A stretch of DNA of 64,000 nucleotides from Cymbidium sinense (taxonomy: Eukaryota; Streptophyta; Magnoliopsida; Asparagales; Orchidaceae): the NCBI GenBank assembly GCA_021442155.1, contig CM038225.1:84208925-84272924 (forward strand), read 5' to 3'. The number at the start of each line of letters is the position of its first letter. Positions within the stretch are counted from its first letter, which is position 1. A program made the translations under genes and the position numbers. Below the pieces are notes generated by a model. The model did not search any database and had not been told where the DNA came from. It saw nothing but the letters and a program-made list of their open reading frames with translations. Below, piece by piece: positions 25,250 to 37,200 of this stretch.

Positions 25250-28200
25250 TAAATTTGTAAAATTTTGTCAATCTCTATGTTGTTTCTTTGACGATGTTAA
25301 TTGGCAGTAGCAAACCAATGAATTTATAATATAAACTTTAAATTATGATGCATAAATAATAAGTGGTTATGGAACTGAAAGATAAAGTGTTTAAAAGACA
25401 AAATGCTTGAGTGTATATGTATTTCTTAGTATAATTGATAATATAAAAATGATCTATTATGAAAAGTCTCTAAGAGAATAAAATGACATATCTAATAGTA
25501 TTGATAATAAAATAATTATACAACTATTTTAACAAATGAAAACGGGAAGGCAGAAATTATAAATAATGTTCTTTAATTGTATTTTTTGTTAGTATATATT
25601 TATCATTTTTATATTAAATCTCTAACAAAAAGAAACTATAAATGTCAGTAATATGCTTGAATAAAAAATATTGAATGCTTTTTTGATATTATTAGTTTGC
25701 GCCCTCACAAAAAAAAGAAGCTCTTGAATATAAGTAAAAAAGTATTGTGTACTCTTCATTAAATATTAATGCATCATATTTATATTTGTTTGAACTCTTT
25801 GAAGATTATAAATTTTATGTATGTTGTGTAATAAAATATGTATGTTTGAAATGTCGATACAACCAAATTTTGTGAGGATTATGAAAAGAATCATAATTAA
25901 TAATTATTTGTACTTATTTAATGGGTTGTGACAAGAGAAGCTCTACATTAATTTGAAGAGTGCCACATTTTCTTGGATTTTATAATTATCACTTCTAAAC
26001 ATAGACTTGATCGGACTAATAATGTCATATAAATTTTCATGGCATGGCAATATTTTACAAAAGATTAATTATACACTTATCAATATTACTTTACTTACTA
26101 ATATCTTAAAGAAAGAAACTTTTAAGTGGATCATTAGTGTTCAAGGGGCTTTTGATGAAATAAGTCCTTATGACCAATTCTCTTATTCTAAGTTTATATA
26201 ATTTCTTTAAAGGATTTGAGGTAGTGATGCCTCAAGAAATGGAATTAAGAAAGTATTGAGTCAAAAAAACCATCTATTGTCAAGAGTTTTTTTAGAAGAT
26301 TCATATCCCGTAAGATGTAATTAACTATAAGGGTTTGCTCCTATAGGGAACTTATGAACCTGACTTAAAATAAACCTTATCTTACTTCATCCGTATAAGG
26401 TAGAGGAAAAATCTTTAGTACACTTAGACATATTGGCCCTAAGATTCCTTTTTAGATGATTAAGTTCATCATAGAATGGTATTTCTATCTTTTGAACAAG
26501 TATATCATTCTTTGATGTCAGACTCGATCATTTTAATATGTACCTCTTAAGATTTGTGTGACATCCTCATCACAATTTTTAAACACTATAATAGTGAAAC
26601 TATATTACTTGCCTAATATTATAGTATTTGATAGAGATTAAGTTTATATCTTATTTTTAAAAAATACTATGAAAATAATAACCTTTCAACCCTCAAATAA
26701 ATTATCAAATAAAAATAATCAACATGTCACTAGAGAATCTATTAAGATATTTATTGAAAATATTATAAAAATTTAGAATTTGTAGTTAGCTTTTTTAGAA
26801 TATATCTATAATAGTATTGTTTCAAAATAATAAAATAATCATTTAAGATAGTATATGATATGAATTACAAAAGACTATTTATATGGTTGATAATCCTACA
26901 CTTATATTTTTTAGATTTAATTTTCTAATGACTTTAACATACATTAGAAAATAAAGAAGTAAACAAAATAATATCAAATATAATGACTTTGTGAACAAAA
27001 ATAAATATATAAACTAATATAAAGAAGGTGATTATGTGATGATTTATATTAGATTTGAAAGACATATTTGCAAATTAAAAAAAAATTTATCAAAAGGTAC
27101 ATGAACATTTTAAATTCTTAAGAGAATTAAGACTTAATACATATTTTCTTGAATTACCACATGACATGCACATAAGTCTTATATTATTAATATTAAAAAT
27201 ATACTATTCTTTAAGAAAACTATCTTACATAAAAATTAGAGACTAACCCTTTGTAGATCAGAGCAACAAGTGTTGGTGGATATTCAAGCCGACATCCTAG
27301 AAGTTGTGTGTATATTGACAAATGAAGCACGAGATGATGATAGTGAAGCACACATGTTTTTAGTAAGATAGAAAGATAAACAACTTAATAATGATACATA
27401 GCTTATAAGGACTGATTTGATGAAGATGACCCTTGTTCTTATGAAAGACTATTTAGAGTTCAACTTTTTAAAGAAGAGTTTTTTAAAGGTTAGAAGAAAT
27501 GGTTAGCACAAGAAACTCTTGGATCAATTATAAAAAACAATGGAAACTATAAATTGGAATATTTACTTAAGATTTAAATATTTTTATGTTGTAATTTTAT
27601 TTTATATTATGTGTTGATATTTATGGACTTATTTCTAAAAAATTTGAAATTTAAAATTTCATTAGAATTTGAATTTTTAAATTAAATTGGAATATTATGT
27701 ATAATTATAAGATAAATGATTAATTACATGTAATTATTCAATTAATAAATTATTTTTATATGTTTTGCCAAACTATTAGGGGAATTATTTATCCCCTTCA
27801 ATTCAAAACTAATACCAATTCCTTATTATTCTAAAAGATATTTGTATGGACATTCATTTGATTGATTGATGAATAAATGATTGATTGATGTTTTGAAGAA
27901 AAATTTGGATTTTATTCCAAAGAACTAGAAAGCCTCGTTACATTGAAAAGGGTTGGTGATTTATTTCAATCTATTGGAGTGATATAATTAAATTTATTTT
28001 ATACACCATAAAATCATAAAAAATATCCTCCCTATACATCTCCACATAATTTTCCCTCTCTTTATCCGCAAAAATCTAAGAAATTTCCACATATGGGTTG
28101 TCTAATGTAGCACATCATGTGGATTAAAAAGATAAAGCAAAGCTCCAATTATAAGAGCCCAATAAAGTATTCAAGCAAGAGCCTAGTCAAGGCCCATCAC

Positions 28201-29119
28201 AAGAGCCCAATGAAAGATACATAATAAAATTTTTAATATCATTATTTAAATATCAAATTTATATTCTATAAGTTATAATTTTTTTTTACTTTAAGAAAAT
28301 GTATAGAGTGGTCATTACTAAAATAATGGAAAATAACTTAAAATAATGAATTTGGTAGGCACCTTCCTCTATTAATGGCCACCCAGCCCTTTTTGCATCA
28401 AAATATTTATCTTCTTCTCTTGAATGATGATCATTACAATCCCTATAAATAAGGGCAATATCAATTCTTTTAGCATTAAAATGATAAAATTTATTTACAA
28501 AAGTTCTTTCTCTTCATCTTAGTGTTTGGTGGCCTAACTTGACCTTTTGTTGGTGGAATTGTTTGATTATTTGTCTTATGAGTGCTCACTAATCCTCACA
28601 AAATTTCTCCTTGATATCTCCCATAACCTAAACTAAGTGGGCAGCTACTTAGTGTTTTTTTTCACATTCTAAAGCCTTAAATCTCACCAAACTCCTCGAA
28701 ATACTCTAAAACATAAGTACACATCTTAAACTCATCATCCACCATCATTTTCTTTCATTTGGACAATCTTATGATATTCATCATTATAAATAATTCAAAT
28801 CAATCCAAACAACCTAGTTTTGATCTTCTCTTCACTAAACAACTTAAAAGACCTCATCTTTCTACCATCAAATTCATATCATAAGTTAATATTTTAAGAT
28901 AATGATAAATAATAATTTCTAGATATTTACATCATTTAAAAATTATTTTCTAAAGTGATCTTCCAAATTAGCACAATCTAGCTTAGTCTTCCCATTCCTT
29001 CCACTAAATCTATCTATGCCCATCATCTCTCCGCCAAAAACATTTAATCATTCTTAAAGACATTGAACTAAAACCCTACATCTATTTTCATCCATTAAAC
29101 CCACTAAAAATGTTCCCAT

Positions 29120-29650
29120 CATCATTATCGAACAATGCTTGAAAAAATAGGACCTTAGCTTATTTCTTTGAGTAATTGGACAACCTAAATCACTTGAAAA
29201 TTATGAAATATTCTAAATTGATCAAGAAACATTCTCCCAACACCTACAAGTGTTTCACAACTTTCTTCTTCCTAAACCCATCTACCAAAGAAAATAACCA
29301 ACTAATGGCTAGATTCTAGATTGGGTTCCTATATGATCTAATCTTCTTGAGAAATACAAAAAAAATAATAATAAAAATAAAAAATATAAATACTTTCAAA
29401 TCATATATAGACATATCAACTTAAATTTTTTATGTGTTATTGAGTCCTAGAGTTTCCTTGATTCTCCACACCTAAAACCTAAAGATAGATCTAAGGGGGC
29501 TTAAGTTGGGACCTCCACCCTACTTAGCCAACCATCGAAGTAAGTATTCCTTGAGAGCTATCTAGCCCATTGCTTGCAAACATTTAAGATTTTTTTTTAA
29601 CCCCATAAACCATATTACACCCCCATTATGAGACCAACCCCTAGGCATCC
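29120..29650 (-). repeat. Dispersed repeat, copy 2 (inverted relative to copy 1)
   Basis: The reverse complement aligns with the repeat at about 19,690-20,200, sharing CTCATAATGGGGGTG, CTCAAGGAATACTTA, CTTAGATCTATCTTTAGG and GATGGGTTTAGGA. The two copies, about 9 kb apart, could form a long hairpin within the SQE intron. Confidence 0.7.
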
Positions 29651-30002
29651 ACCACCACCTTCCTTCTCTGGAAAAACCCACCAATCCATTGACACTGCTC
29701 TCTAGTCATTGTCAATCAATGCATCCCTAGCATGAAAATTAAGGCATGCAATTGCCTCTTGCACATAGTTCGAGGTGATTGTCCTTTTTCAAGAAGTTCA
29801 AGTTAATCTCCATCGATCTATATCAAACTAAAAAAGAACCTCCATTAACCATCCTCCGATAATGGCAAAAATTTAGTTCAACCAATTTCCATCCTAGATA
29901 GCATTTATCCTTTAGTCCCAAGCAAATCTTAAGGGATTCCTCTTAGAGGAGCTAATCAACACTGAACAACTATTCAAAATCACTTTTATGTTTTATTTTT
30001 AT

Positions 30003-30055
30003 ATTTATTATTATTATTATTATTATTTATTATTATTACTTTATTATTTTATTAT
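30003..30055. repeat. TTA-rich microsatellite in SQE intron 1
   Basis: TTA units with a few interruptions. Confidence 0.9.
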
Positions 30056-31097
30056 TGGCATATAATTTTATTTATTTTTCTCATAGAAATTAATTAGAAT
30101 TTAAAAAAATTTTATTCTATATAATAATTGCATTGTTGTCAAAGATGGTTGAAGGTGGTCACCATTGGCAAGGATATTGTCACCAATGGTTGTTGGTAGT
30201 CAGTAGGGATGTCTAGAGGTGACTATTGATAATAGTGGTAGTTGTTTTAAAAATACTTAAATTAACTAAATATTATTTTGAATGTTTTTAAAATTAACTT
30301 GATTTTTTTAGAAAATTAATTAGAAAATACTACAAATAAATATTTTTTAAAATAAAGTTGATGCTAAGAATATATCTTTTAAATTCAAATTTATGTTGGT
30401 TAAATCTTGAAAATTATTTGATATGATAGATGTTAAGTTTTATTAAGTTCAAAAAATTGCCAAGCTAGTTTATTTCAGGATTTAATAATTTATATAATTA
30501 TTATAATTTATTATATGAACTTAATATAAATTAATCATAATTAAATTATTAAATCATAATTTACATAAGATAATATCTTAATTAATCATTAGTTAGTAAT
30601 TTATTAAGTTAAGTAAAAAAACAACTTTTTAGTCAAGTTAAACAAAATAATGTCAATTAACTTAATTGATATTTATTAATGTTGTTTTAATTTTGTAAAT
30701 TAATATATTTTATGTAACTTTTTAGATTTAATGTTAACAATTTTTATCTAATATAATTACACTAACACTTGAGAGCTAAAATAAAAAAGTACACTAACAC
30801 TAATTCAATTATATATATCATAATCACATTTTAATTAATCATTAATCAATTTAATGAAAATGAATAATAATTTCTATTTAATCAAATTAATTTATAATTA
30901 TATTAATTTTTTTAACTTCATATTTTTAGTTGATGAAACTTATTTAGTAAAATTAATTTTTATAAACTTACTAGAATACATGAATTCCAAAATTGAAAAA
31001 AGAAGTGAGAAAGTCATAATGGGAACTCACTAGCTAAGGATCGATGAGTGATAATTCTTTTTGTTCATAAGTCTATTGAATACACCAATTAGAAGAT

Positions 31098-32549
31098 GGC
31101 AAATTTTTTAAAATAATTTTTGTTTAAAACATAATTAGTAATTTAATTATCTTAAAAAAATTTAGATATAGATATATGTCATTTAATGGGCGACTTGCTT
31201 TACCATGTCTAATTTGGCGTGGCTAGTCGTTTAAGTTTTAGTCGCCCGTTTGGCGATTTATAGTACATGGAAGTCGTTAAATGGACAAATTACATGTAAC
31301 CATTTTTTAAAAGTATTTTTTCAAATTGGTTGGATTTAGGTTTCACTATTATCTGCCATTGGAGCTACTCCAATCTTCCGATACTTTTATAAAGCCTCTC
31401 ATTCTCCCAATCAATATTTTATTAAATTCTTAATGTTTTATCTCAAACTGCATAAATATATGAATTTGTTAATTTAATTTATTTTGATGAAAATTTTATA
31501 AATATGCATATTTTTAAACATATTTTTATGCTATATTTTACAAGTATTTGATTAATTAGTCAAAAATATAGTTTAAATGGCTTTTATTTAATTTTAAATT
31601 TTATTTATATATAAATTGAGTTAGTCATCCTAAATATATTGAATATATTGAATTTTGAAAACCTTATGTTTGAATGATAAATGTTGGATTTATCCTATGA
31701 ATAATGATAAGATCAAAAACTTATCCACATGAATAAAGATAAATATTAATATTTAGCAAATATCTTAAATGATGGACATAATATCTTGATCATTAGTATA
31801 AAGAGATCTATATACATACATAAATATGTATAAATCAAGGAAAAAATTTACTTCAAATTGCATGGATAATCATCTCTGAAGCTTGAGGGTATAAGGGGTG
31901 GAATTATATAAGTGACTCTTACAGTCATTTATTATCAAGTAAAATTTTAAAGATATATATGTATGTGAGGTTAAGGAAATTCTTGAGAATAGTTTAGGTA
32001 GTTTTACACTTTTCACAATAATCATATTTTCAATAAAAAAATCTTCATCTTAAACAAATTTGAAAATAAATAAAAAGTCATTTAAACTATATTTATTTAC
32101 TAACTAATCAAATACTTGTAAAATATAACATAAAAAAAAATATGAGATCATTAAAAACATGCTATTTAAAAAATTTATCAAAATAAAATAAATTAACAAA
32201 TTCATATATTTATTCAATTTAAGATAAAATATTAAGAATTTAATGAAATATTGATCGGGGGAATGAGAGGCTTTATATAAGCATAAGCATCAGGTTGGGC
32301 TCAAATGATGATAATAATGGCCTAAATCTAACCAAGTTGACATAATACTTTATAAAAATGGTTACATGTAAGTTGCGGTTTACGTAAACTATAATCGTCA
32401 AAAGCACTAGATTAAGCACTTAAGCACACTAGCCCGTCGATTCGAGCAAATAAGCCCATTAAATGGGCGACTATACCTATATCTAAATTTTTTTAAGATA
32501 CTTAAATTACTAATTACATTTTAAACCATACTTATTTAAAAAAATTTCC
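31098..32549. mobile_element. Fold-back, Mutator-like element with arms of about 500 bp
   Basis: The left arm (about 31,098-31,620) and the reverse complement of the right arm (about 32,030-32,549) match over their length. They share TAATTAGTAATTTAA, TTAAAAAAATTTAGATATAG, CATGTAACCATTTTT, ATAAAGCCTCTCATTC and TATTTTACAAGTATTTGATTA. The termini are GGCAAATTTTTT and, on the other strand, GGAAATTTTTTT. The flanks TTAGAAGAT and TTATAGGAT (31089-31097 and 32550-32558) agree at 7 of 9 bases, which suits the 9-bp duplication of Mutator elements. The roughly 400-bp loop has no recognisable transposase, so it is non-autonomous. Confidence 0.75.
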
Positions 32550-34789
32550 TTATAGGATTTAGTAAATCTGGAATATATAATAAAATGGGGAGTAAAATGG
32601 GACTTTTTTAAGCTTTTTAATCATTTATATTTTTTGGCATTACCATAAGCCCCTCATAAATCATATTAATGTTGTGAATTATTAATTTCAAAATGTTTTC
32701 CCTTCATAAAATTTAAATCATAAATAGGTCAAATAATTTATTAAGACTGGATAAAATTTAGGAGCTATCATGTAAAATAGTTTTTAGATTTTAATTCTTT
32801 TTCTATTTCTTAAGTTTGGGCTTACGTATTTACTAAATCCAACTTAAAATCAAATGATCCTTAAATAAGTCTATTCAATCAAATCAATCTTTTTATATTA
32901 TCAATTCCACAACATAGTGGTGCCAATTTCTTATGTGCTAATCTTAAGATTTATAAAATTCTTTAAGCAAATTAAATTTAAAATATTTAAGCAAATTTTG
33001 TCTATATTGGTACTTGAGTTGTATAAATCCTTTTAGGAGGGAAAGCCAATTTTTTCTTAGTGAATGATACTATCTATCACAAAAGTGTATTGTGTCTATC
33101 AAGTTCTTCTATAAAGCTTTTTGGCTAAATTATCTCTTTATTGGCATCAGTGATAGCTATATATTTAAATTATGTAAGCTTTGTTGTTGGGAATGTTGAA
33201 TTATATATCACAAAGCATGCGACTTAAACCCAAAACTTTGGAGAATTAATGTAGTCATTTAACCAATAAGTTACATGTTCTTTTATGACTCTTTGGTTAA
33301 GAATGTGAATATCCTTTGAAGTTGTGGCATTTAATTGATAAAGAGGTATGGTTTAAATATACCCAATTACTTCTTTTTGCATATAGGTCTTCTTTTAGTT
33401 GAAATAGCATAGTTTTATAATTTTAAGTTAGTTCTTTTAAACCTTAGAGAGTGATTGATTGTACTTACTATCGATGAATTGATATTATCTTGTATGGTAA
33501 TTATCTGTCTAACATGTGTCGGTATTGCTTTAAAACACCACTTTTCAAGAATTCTCTAGGCTCGAGATGCTACTCGAGCAAGCTCCCTCTAGAGGACTTT
33601 CTCCTAAGTCTCTTCAAGAGATGTTGTCATATATATTCATATCCTACAAAATTAATTTAGCATGTATTATGATTTGGACTAAACTTAATAATTTTATGAT
33701 GTTTTTTCTTACAAGTTTCACTACAATGCAATGGCATTTTGACATATGTCCAAGGAGGGTGTCTAATTTTTTTCTTATTTATTATGTGTTGCAGCAACAT
33801 GTGGCTTCCGAAAGTTTCACAGTCCATTCATTAATTGATTGCAAGAAGCATTGACTCAAAATATATTTCACATTTTTTTATCTACATAACCATGACATGT
33901 GAGAACTACTCACAAGTTCAATGTCATAATCTTATAAGTCTTGCTTTAAATATCTTTCCTCTATATTCACTTATTTTATTTTGGCTTTAGTCCCAACTTC
34001 TTAGTTTCCCTTGGCAATTTGAGTTAGCATACTCTTGGGCATATGCTTAGAGCCTAAACTTCCTATCAAGAGCATATCAATCCCCTCCTTTTTAGAGCAT
34101 ATATCACATTTTAGACATTATTACCACCTTGCTAAATTGTAATAGAGGAATAAATGATTTATCATCAAAAATTCATCTAATAAAACATAAATCTTAATGT
34201 AACTTAAGAGTTTGAAACTTTTGAAAATAAATTGAAGATTATCACATAAACTAATTTTAATTTATAATCAAAATGAATGTTTAAATAAGATAGACCTAAA
34301 ACTAGTAAGGTCTAACCCGTCTCAATAAGCTCAAATCAAGCACTTAAAGATGATTTCTAAATATATACAATGTTATATTCAAATTAAGCTCGATGAGAAG
34401 AACTAATCAAAATTATTAAATTTCAAGATCATTGAAGAATTAAATGTTGAAAAAATAAATTATAATTAATGGATTTAATATGGACCAATCGATTATGTGT
34501 TCTAAAATTTTAACTAAATTTATCAAAATATTCCTCCTAAATTTATAAAAATAAAACCTCATTTATAATATAAGGTTGAAAGGAGCTAACAGTTAAATTT
34601 AAAGTTTGAAATTAGCTAATACTATCATTCATTGGACCACCACTAATTATTACTGTAGTCCGACCATAAAATAGTTATCGTAACTTTGTAATTGAGTTGT
34701 TGTTGCTTAACTTTGATACAACAGAAGAATGAACAATTATATGGGAGGCAAACTCCTTCAAGCATTAAGTACATTTTATTAACCTTGAA

Positions 34790-34823
<34 letters not shown>

Positions 34824-35069
34824 ATATTGTTTTATTGATGGAAATAGTGAGCATATTAAATTTTTTTTTATTGTAAGTTGGAGAAAAATCGTGAACTACT
34901 CAACTTAACTGTTCACTTTTAAAAAAAATGAAAAAATAGAAAGGGAACCACAACAAGCCACGAAAAAAAAACATGACAATGCTAATCTAATTCTGCCCAT
35001 AGAAGAACCATACTTCAATGAAGAAAATCAAAAAGAGAAAGCAAAAGGTTTGAGAAAAAAGAACCTCAC
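32550..35069. other. 5' part of SQE intron 1, nothing recognised
   Basis: AT-rich DNA between the Mutator-like element and exon 1, with one TTA microsatellite. The plus-strand frame at about 33,567-33,854 has no known motif and is probably chance. Confidence 0.5.
34792..34822. repeat. TTA microsatellite near the 5' end of intron 1
   Basis: About ten ATT/TTA units. Confidence 0.95.
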
Positions 35070-35249
35070 CTTTCCGAGGGTGTAGGCGGATCCAGCGCCG
35101 GCTCCTACAACGATGACATCGGCCGAGCATCATCTCACATGAATTTTGGCCCTACTGGGTTTATTCCTCCAATTCCTGAGGATTAAAAGAAACCCTAAGA
35201 GAGAGGCGATGATGCCTCCTAAGATACACTGGAGCAGCACCATTCTCAT
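35070..35249 (-). pseudogene. SQE: SQE pseudogene exon 1 (membrane anchor and start of FAD domain)
   Basis: The start is the ATG at 35247-35249 (M-R-M-V), with a second ATG six bases on. Codons 4-22 encode a hydrophobic helix (VLLQCILGGIIASLLGFLL), as expected for the SQE N-terminal anchor, followed by a basic stretch (RNWRNK). An in-frame TGA at 35130-35132 follows H-V-R, before CSADVIVVGAG. The dinucleotide-binding motif reads GAGAGSAYTLGK, where the family has GAGVAG(S/A)ALAYTLGK, so three residues are missing without a frame change. The exon is 60 codons and ends GGA-AAG at a good donor, GTGAGG. It lies 20 kb from exon 2 but has the correct strand, phase and content. Confidence 0.88.
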
Positions 35250-35292
35250 TGATGAAGCCTCTTACTCTTCTTTTTTTGCTTTCCGTTTCTCT

Positions 35293-35300
35293 TATTTATA
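35293..35300 (-). promoter_or_regulatory. Relict TATA box of the SQE pseudogene
   Basis: The minus strand reads TATAAATA, 44 bases before the exon 1 ATG, in a TTATAAATAAGAG context. That would put transcription start roughly 15 bases before the ATG, a short but possible plant leader. No other core element is obvious. Whether it still drives transcription cannot be told. Confidence 0.45.
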
Positions 35301-35804
35301 ACTTGGGAAAAATTTAATAAAAGAACAAATTAATAATGGTAATTAGCAAAGGTGTAGAATTGAGAAAATTTTAAGATGGAGTGATTTTCGTCGGTTCAGG
35401 TGGTCTTTATAAGAAGAAAACTCCCTCAATAGGATGTTTTTTCCTACGTGCCCATCTACTTGTACATCATGCAGGCGAAAAATGTCTATGATAGCATTTT
35501 CTGTATAAGTTGATGGGAAAGGTGATTTTTTTGAATGCCATGTCTTTAAGCTAATTAATATGTGCCTCGTAGGTGGGGACGGAGGGTTCTTTTGCAAAAT
35601 TTTATGTTGCATTTTGTGGTAAGCTAATTATTATGTGGAGTGGTAGACTTTTTTTTTGCAAAAATTGGTACTTCATTTTCTTCATTGGATGGTAAGTTAA
35701 TTATTTAGTTTTGTAGAATGACAAATTATAATCAATTAGTTTTCAATACTATTAATTAACAATTCATGGTTTTAATTAGTAATCACTAAACACTATGTCA
35801 ACTC

Positions 35805-35812
35805 TATAAATA
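35805..35812 (+). promoter_or_regulatory. Plus-strand TATA-like box with downstream donor-like site
   Basis: TATAAATA sits in a CTCTATAAATAGGGGG context, one of the best plant TATA matches in the window. About 130 bases downstream a consensus-like donor (TTGCAG|GTTAGT, GT at 35940-35941) is followed by a T-rich tract. Together they look like the promoter and first non-coding exon of a rightward transcript, or the U3/R of an LTR. No coding sequence was found downstream. Confidence 0.35.
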
Positions 35813-36439
35813 GGGGGTCAGACTGACAAAGTCTCTTCCTAGCATCATCAAAAAAAAGGAAATTTTCATAAGAGAACGAAGTTTTATGAGATTGTGTGGA
35901 AGAGAACATTTTGAGACGAGCTCTTATAGAAAGTTGCAGGTTAGTCTTTTCTTTTTTTTGCATTAGTTTTTTTAGTATTTGATTTGCATTTATTATTTAT
36001 ATGTCATTGAAAATTTCATTAGTTCACAAATCTAGATGTATGTGTGATTGAAATCTTTTAAATTTTATTTATCATATAATATAATACATTGATGGGATCA
36101 AAAATATATAATCTTCATCAGTAGCCTAGATCAAGCATTTAAAATATAACTAAAAATTTTAAAATATTATTTAGATTCCTAAATAGCTTCCAAAAATGAC
36201 ATGTTTATAGTCAAATTGAGTGTCTTGATGAGACGAATTTAACGAACTTAAGATCTCTTAATTCTAACTTTATTTGGGCATTCAAATACCTAAAATATAT
36301 CTTATAAGCAACATTATCATTTTGAATCGTTCGATGGAGTGATTCGGATTTTGCCTATATTTACAAAGAATGCCACTCTTAAAATCTATAAATAACCTCT
36401 TATTCATCAAATAAAGAGATCAAAGTTAGAGATGGATAG

Positions 36440-37200
36440 AGCTTTGATGCTTGAAAAATTGTGGAACACAATCGGACCACTATCTAGCCACCGTAGTCAG
36501 ATCATTACCATTTTCCACTGCCAGTCACTACTTCCCGACCATTGCTAGATCGCTCCTACCGCGGACCACCCGTCAAATCAGGTATCACTATCGTCTCCAC
36601 CACGACAATTGATAGATCATCAATCGATATCGCACCCATTTGCCACCAGCCTAGCGTCACCCCTTGGCCATCATCATTGGATTGCTGTCGACTACCATTA
36701 TTGGACCACCACTCAACCAACATCATTGGATCGCCATTGGTTTCCATCACCAAATAGCTGCTAGTTTCTACTAGCTGGCACCACCGGACCATAGCTTAAA
36801 CACCGCCATCAGATCATTACTCGGCCTCTGTCATACCACTCGACCACCATTGTCGAACTTGTGGCCGTGTCATCGAACAACAACTAACCGCCCAACCATA
36901 ATCACTCTCAGGGTTGTCTCCCAACCAATTTTGCCGGATCCTTTACCACCACCATCTCACATCACCACCATGCCGCCTTTTATTACTATCATTTGGACAT
37001 CGTTTTGATCATCGGATCATCAACCTATCTATCCTATCTTCTAAGCACCCAATTGCACCATCATCAACATAACAACATTGCCAACATCATTGATGAATGA
37101 TATTGCTCATATGCATACACGCTATTGATTCTCACCATCGCCTATATGGTCGTATCCGCTATTAACACACACCATCATTTATGAAGTGCATGTCATCGAC
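36440..37200. repeat. GC-richer degenerate C/A/T-simple block
   Basis: Unlike its AT-rich surroundings, this block is built of drifted motifs such as CCACCATTG, CATCATTGGATCGCC and ATCGGACCA. Both strands give medium open frames rich in His, Ser, Thr and Pro, or Gly, Asp and Val, but neither matches a family I know. It looks like a decayed minisatellite or the remains of a repetitive exon. Confidence 0.55.

Larger units (their letters stand above)
23241..29119. other. Part of SQE intron 1, AT-rich
   Basis: Contains two TA microsatellites and a small CACACACACACATGTGTGTG palindrome at about 23,893. Otherwise no domain or terminal structure was recognised. Confidence 0.5.
14645..35069 (-). other. 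Giant intron 1 of the SQE pseudogene (about 20.4 kb)
   Basis: Lies between donor GTGAGG after exon 1 and the degraded acceptor before exon 2. Every other intron of the gene is between 117 bp and 2.5 kb. It holds a MITE candidate, a CT microsatellite, a 98-bp tandem duplication, a LINE, two TA microsatellites, an inverted pair of dispersed repeats and a Mutator-like element, all described separately. The rest is AT-rich DNA in which I recognise nothing. Confidence 0.8.
9279..35249 (-). pseudogene. SQE: Squalene epoxidase (squalene monooxygenase) pseudogene, eight exons
   Basis: Squalene epoxidase is the membrane-bound FAD enzyme of the ER that turns squalene into 2,3-oxidosqualene, the entry to sterols and triterpenes. 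Minus-strand translation gives, in order, an N-terminal membrane segment, a Rossmann-like stretch (VIVVGAG), RRIHVIERD, the KLSYPLEK and VAGRSFHNG blocks, LADPSPILFYPISSTEVRC, TMPNRSMPA, GALLMGDAFNM, LNPRPL, LPFPSPKRIWIGARL and FPIIKVEGV. These are plant SQE landmarks. The exons sum to 1,521 bp (about 507 codons), close to the family length of roughly 510-540. Introns are kept, so this is a decayed gene or duplicate and not a processed retrocopy. Lesions: stop in exon 1 (35130-35132), altered acceptor before exon 2, +1 frameshift in exon 4, +1 frameshift and stop in exon 6, stop in exon 7, 4-nt insertion in exon 8. No reading path gives a full protein. The ortholog versus paralog question cannot be settled here. 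Confidence 0.95.
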
